64,000 bases of DNA from positions 818,646-882,645 of the forward strand of contig NZ_LMEE01000001.1 in the NCBI RefSeq assembly GCF_001425305.1. The letters are read 5' to 3'. Source of the stretch: Phenylobacterium sp. Root1290 (GTDB taxonomy: Bacteria > Pseudomonadota > Alphaproteobacteria > Caulobacterales > Caulobacteraceae). The notes under the pieces are model-generated. The model did not search any database, was not told the DNA's origin, and was given only the letters and a program-made list of their open reading frames with translations. Below are positions 61,331 to 64,000 of this stretch, in pieces. How positions within the stretch are numbered: position 1 is the first letter of the stretch; each line of letters starts with the position of its first letter. The position numbers and the translations under genes were made by a program.

Positions 61331-61681
61331 TTAGGCCTTGGGGTCGTTGGCCGCAGCCGGTTCGCCGCGGACGCGGACCTCGGCGATCATGCCTTTGACC
61401 ACCTTTACCGTGACGCCTTGGGCGATTTCGAGGCCGACTTCCTTGTCCTCGACGCGCACCACCTTGCCGACCACGCCCGAGTTCAGCACGACGGTGTCGT
61501 TGCGCTTCAGGTTGGTGATCATCTGTTGGTGCTGCTTCATCCGGCGCTGCTGCGGGCGGATCATCAGGAAGTAGAACAGGACGACGAGGCCGACGAGCGG
61601 CAGGAACTGGATCAGCAGGTCCTGCGGACCGCCCGTAGGGGCGCCGGCGGCGGTTTGGGCGAAGGCGGGCGTGGCGAACAT
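61331..61681 (-). CDS. yajC: Preprotein translocase subunit YajC
   Basis: Single-helix auxiliary subunit of SecDF, 116 residues. FLPLVGLVVLFYFLMIRPQQRRMKQHQQM is the YajC membrane segment and basic loop; NLKRNDTVVLNSGVVGKVVRVEDKEVGLEIAQGVTVKVVKGMIAEV is the cytosolic beta domain. ATG 61681 begins MFATPAFAQTAAGAP; the longer frame upstream has no homology. First gene of the yajC-secD-secF-Mth938 operon. Confidence 0.96.
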   Translation of the reverse strand: MFATPAFAQTAAGAPTGGPQDLLIQFLPLVGLVVLFYFLMIRPQQRRMKQHQQMITNLKRNDTVVLNSGVVGKVVRVEDKEVGLEIAQGVTVKVVKGMIAEVRVRGEPAAANDPKA

Positions 61682-61796
61682 GGCGCTCCGAAGCTCATAA
61701 GTCGGGCGCGTCTCGGCCCGGATTTCAAGTCGGCGGAAGCTATGCGCTGCGTCTTCGTTTTGCAATGGAAGCGCCGTGCGGCTAAGCACCTTCGCC

Positions 61797-62636
61797 ATGG
61801 AAGACGCGTTGAAGCCAGTTCTCGTCCGTATCGCCGAAGCCCTGGAACGCTTGGCTCCTCCGGCCAAGGTAGCCCCGGCGTTCGACGGAGCCCGCCTGTT
61901 CCGGCACGATCCCGTGACCGGCGCCTTCCATCCTGCGCCCGACTATCCGCTGCCGCTCGATTCCCTGCTGGGCGTCGATCGCCAGAAAGCGCGGTTCCTT
62001 GAGAACCTGGAGCGCTTCGCTCGCGGCGTGCCGAGCAACCACGCGCTGCTCTGGGGCGTACGCGGCACCGGCAAGAGCTCATTGACCAAGGCCGCCTTCA
62101 TGCAGGTCGTGCAGTCCGCGCCGGACCTGAAGCTGGTCGAGGTCGACCGTGACGAGGTCACCCAACTGCCGGCCCTGTTCGACGTGCTGCGGGGCCGCAG
62201 CGAGCGGTTCGTGGTGCTATGCGACGACCTGTCGTTCGAGGAAGGCGCGGCGGCCGCCAAGGCGCTGAAGTCGGCGCTGGAGGGCGGCGTCTCGGGCCCG
62301 CCGACCAATGTGCTGTTCGTGGCCACGTCCAATCGCCGGCACCTGATGCCGCGCACCAACACCGAGGACCGCGGCCTGGTCGCCTCGGCGGAGGACGCCG
62401 AGGAAGAGGTCAGCGTCTCGGATCGTTTCGGGCTGTGGGTCGGCTTCCCGCCGATGGACCAGGCGACCTACCTGGCCGCGGTCAACGCCTATGCCAAGCG
62501 CTATGGGCTGGGCGATCCGGAACTCGACCGCCGCGCGCTGCAGTGGGCGCAATTGCGCGGCTCGCGCTCAGGCCGCGTCGCCTATCAGTTCATCCGCGAC
62601 CTGGCCGGCGAACAGGGAAAGTCCCTGCCCCTCTAA
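61797..62636 (+). CDS. DUF815 AAA-type ATPase
   Basis: Cytosolic P-loop protein of about 279 residues. Walker A WGVRGTGKSSLTKAAF, Walker B FVVLCDDLSFEEGAAAAKALK, and VLFVATSNRRHLMPR (sensor-1 like) are the DUF815 features; the rest is the helical lid (RSGRVAYQFIRDLAGEQGKSLPL). ATG 61797 is taken as start; GTG 61776, with GGAAG just upstream, would add seven residues. The gene is commonly found between dipM/nlpD-like and yajC genes in alphaproteobacteria. Its job is unknown. Confidence 0.88.
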   Translation: MEDALKPVLVRIAEALERLAPPAKVAPAFDGARLFRHDPVTGAFHPAPDYPLPLDSLLGVDRQKARFLENLERFARGVPSNHALLWGVRGTGKSSLTKAAFMQVVQSAPDLKLVEVDRDEVTQLPALFDVLRGRSERFVVLCDDLSFEEGAAAAKALKSALEGGVSGPPTNVLFVATSNRRHLMPRTNTEDRGLVASAEDAEEEVSVSDRFGLWVGFPPMDQATYLAAVNAYAKRYGLGDPELDRRALQWAQLRGSRSGRVAYQFIRDLAGEQGKSLPL

Positions 62637-62643
62637 GGATGGA

Positions 62644-62671
62644 CGGTTCCTCCTCGTAGGAAGAGGAACCG
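62644..62671. terminator. Hairpin between convergent genes
   Basis: Nine-base-pair stem CGGTTCCTC/GAGGAACCG with a 10-base loop fills the 41-base gap between the stops of the DUF815 and dipM-like genes. There is no T-run, so it may act in both directions as a weak terminator or a 3' stabiliser. Confidence 0.5.
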
Positions 62672-62677
62672 GGACTC

Positions 62678-64000
62678 CTATTTCGGCAGCACGAGCTTGG
62701 GATCGATCGGGCGCGCGCGTTCCTGCGGCGTCGGGGCGTAGCGGACCTCAAAGTGCAGTTGAGGTTCGGAGACCCCGCCGGTGGAACCGGCCTGGCCGAC
62801 CTGCTGTCCCTGCACGACCTTCTGCTGCATCTTCACGTCGACGCGGGCCAGGTGGCCATAGGCGGTGACCCAGCCGTCGGTGTGCTTGACCAGCACCAGA
62901 TTGCCGAAGCCGGGCACCTGGTCGCCGGCATAGACCACATCGCCGGCGGCCGCGGCGCGGACCGTCTCGCCCTGCGGCGCACGGATGTTGATGCCGTCGT
63001 TGCGCTGGCCGGTGCCCTTGGGGCCGTAGTCCGAGACAATGTCGCCGCGCACCGGCCAGACGAAGCGTCCACGGCCGAAGCTGGAGATCTGCGCGTCGGT
63101 CGGCGTCCCGGTCGTCGGCGCAGGCGCCGGCGTGACCGGTGCGGGCGTCGTGGGCCTGGGCGGCGGCGGCGCAGGCCGCGGAGGCGTCGGCGCGGGCGTC
63201 GGGGTCGTCGTGGACGGCGGCTGATATGGCGTCGACGGCGGCTGGTAGGGAGTCGCCGGTGGTTGGTATGGGGTCGCCGGTGGTTGGTATGGGGTCGCCG
63301 GCGGTTGGTATGGCGTCGGCGCAGGCGGCAAGGGCGCAGGCGTCGGCCGCGGCGCGGCGACTTCCTCGCGGATCGCGCCACGGTCGCGATAGCCAGAAGG
63401 CAAGATCACCTGCCGGCCCGACTTGATCGACGCGCCGACCCGCAGGCCGTTGGCGTCCGCCAGAGCCTTCTGAGTCACGCCGAAACGCCGCGCGATCAGC
63501 GCCATGGTGTCGCCCTGGCCCGCGACATAGGCCTTGGCCTTGGTCGCCGGTCCCTTGAGCACCTGTCCCGGCTGCAGGGCGTAGGGCGCCTTCAGCTTGT
63601 TGTCGTCGGCCAGGTCCTTGCGGGTGGTGTCCAGGTCGCGGGCGATGGCGTCGAGATTGTCGCCCTTCTTGACCGTGTAGGTCTTCGGCTTGCCGGTCGT
63701 TTCGACCACCTTGCCGGTCACGCGCATGCGGACGGTGGTCTGCGGCTCGTCCACGACAGGCGTCGGCGGGGCGGGTTGGGTGGTGCGCGGCGGGCTCGCC
63801 GGAGGCTGGTACGGCGCCGGGCCGCTCGAAGACACCGGGACCTGGGTGCGGACGACCGTCGGACCCTTGTCCTTGTAGCCGTCCGGCAGGATCAGGCGCT
63901 GGCCGGGCGAGAGCGGGGCCTCGACCTCGCGCTCGTTGGCCTCGGCGATCGCCGCGGCGGTGACGCTGAACCGGCGGGCGATGGCGAACAAGGTGTCGCC
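62678..64000 (-). CDS. dipM: LysM-LytM cell-division factor, DipM-like, 5' end outside window
   Basis: Envelope protein; the frame is open to base 64000 and reads GDTLFAIARRFSV, the start of a LysM repeat, so the N-terminus is missing. Three LysM units are visible (GDTLFAIARRFSVTAAAIAE, VKKGDNLDAIARDL, GQGDTMALIARRFGV), then a long Pro-rich linker with TPYQPPA repeats, then a LytM/M23 domain (about the last 125 residues). The M23 zinc motifs are altered: NDGIN instead of HxxxD, and QLHFEVR instead of HLHFE. This fits DipM/NlpD-type non-catalytic activators of division amidases. Its place near DUF815-yajC-secDF matches Caulobacter. Confidence 0.85.
   Translation of the reverse strand, partial: GDTLFAIARRFSVTAAAIAEANEREVEAPLSPGQRLILPDGYKDKGPTVVRTQVPVSSSGPAPYQPPASPPRTTQPAPPTPVVDEPQTTVRMRVTGKVVETTGKPKTYTVKKGDNLDAIARDLDTTRKDLADDNKLKAPYALQPGQVLKGPATKAKAYVAGQGDTMALIARRFGVTQKALADANGLRVGASIKSGRQVILPSGYRDRGAIREEVAAPRPTPAPLPPAPTPYQPPATPYQPPATPYQPPATPYQPPSTPYQPPSTTTPTPAPTPPRPAPPPPRPTTPAPVTPAPAPTTGTPTDAQISSFGRGRFVWPVRGDIVSDYGPKGTGQRNDGINIRAPQGETVRAAAAGDVVYAGDQVPGFGNLVLVKHTDGWVTAYGHLARVDVKMQQKVVQGQQVGQAGSTGGVSEPQLHFEVRYAPTPQERARPIDPKLVLPK
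63216..63320 (-). repeat. Five tandem 21-base units in the dipM-like linker
   Basis: Five consecutive in-frame 21-base units encode TPYQPPA or TPYQPPS. Units 3 and 4 (63258-63278 and 63279-63299) are identical, pointing to recent slippage or unequal crossover. The stretch forms a proline-rich spacer between LysM and LytM domains. Confidence 0.9.

Noticed and set aside
63216..63320. CRISPR-like repeat array
   Set aside because: Units are contiguous, in-frame and 21 bases long with no spacers; they encode TPYQPPA/S.

Overview
The window is GC-rich, densely packed chromosomal DNA from an alphaproteobacterium, most likely a member of the Caulobacterales (Phenylobacterium or Caulobacter-like). 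The evidence is the trans-acting flagellar gene fliX divergent from flgI behind a sigma-54 promoter, a FlbY-like gene, CtrA-type TTAA-N7-TTAA sites, a DipM-like LysM/LytM protein beside yajC-secD-secF, a GTTC-N7-GTTC alphaproteobacterial LexA box, a DksA with a degenerate zinc finger, and a TonB-dependent receptor. No prophage, insertion sequence, CRISPR array or plasmid gene is visible. No stretch over 300 bases lacks a gene. The left edge cuts the 5' end of an alternative oxidase gene and the right edge cuts the 5' end of the dipM-like gene.

Layout. 1-9.2 kb: alternative oxidase plus a lone receiver protein, the tryptophan-to-anthranilate genes kynA-kynU, a phosphotransferase/DUF6285 pair divergent from an acyl-CoA dehydrogenase, a Tat-lipoprotein D-amino-acid-oxidase-like enzyme and the peptidoglycan-recycling ligase mpl. 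9.2-9.55 kb: a perfect CtrA box, a possible small RNA ending in a strong terminator, and tRNA-Asn. 9.7-20.2 kb: a secreted cyclophilin, an M10/RTX protease, a MocR regulator divergent from an EamA exporter with a palindromic operator, the translation factor EF-P with its modification enzymes EpmA and EpmB, a COG2509 flavoprotein, an SDR and glyoxalase I. 20.4-34.2 kb: an RND efflux pair, an Atm1-type ABC exporter, a LOG-family hydrolase, a GNAT enzyme with NAD synthetase, and a TonB receptor followed by an apparently exported PLP aminotransferase.

34.3-42.2 kb: dksA, fliX, flgI-flgJ-flbY, an FMN riboswitch in front of a RibH2-type lumazine synthase, a thioesterase, TadG/TadE-like pilus proteins, and a divergent Phd/YefM-PAS fusion regulator with palindromes upstream. 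42.2-53.8 kb: an ABC-F protein with a leader ORF, the alkylation-repair pair ada and a 2OG-Fe(II) oxygenase, an M19 dipeptidase, a crotonase, an amidohydrolase operon with two small genes, LexA-controlled uvrA, and ogt. 53.9-64 kb: a GST, a membrane protein, trmFO, an NDUFAF6-like squalene/phytoene synthase homologue, a PuuD-type membrane domain, an NDUFAF3-like gene, secF-secD-yajC, a DUF815 ATPase and the dipM-like gene.

The most interesting signals are regulatory or architectural: the CtrA-box/small-RNA interval at 9.28-9.39 kb, the antitoxin-PAS fusion at 41.3 kb, the SD-bearing leader ORF overlapping the ABC-F start at 43.8 kb, and the exported aminotransferase coupled to a TonB receptor.
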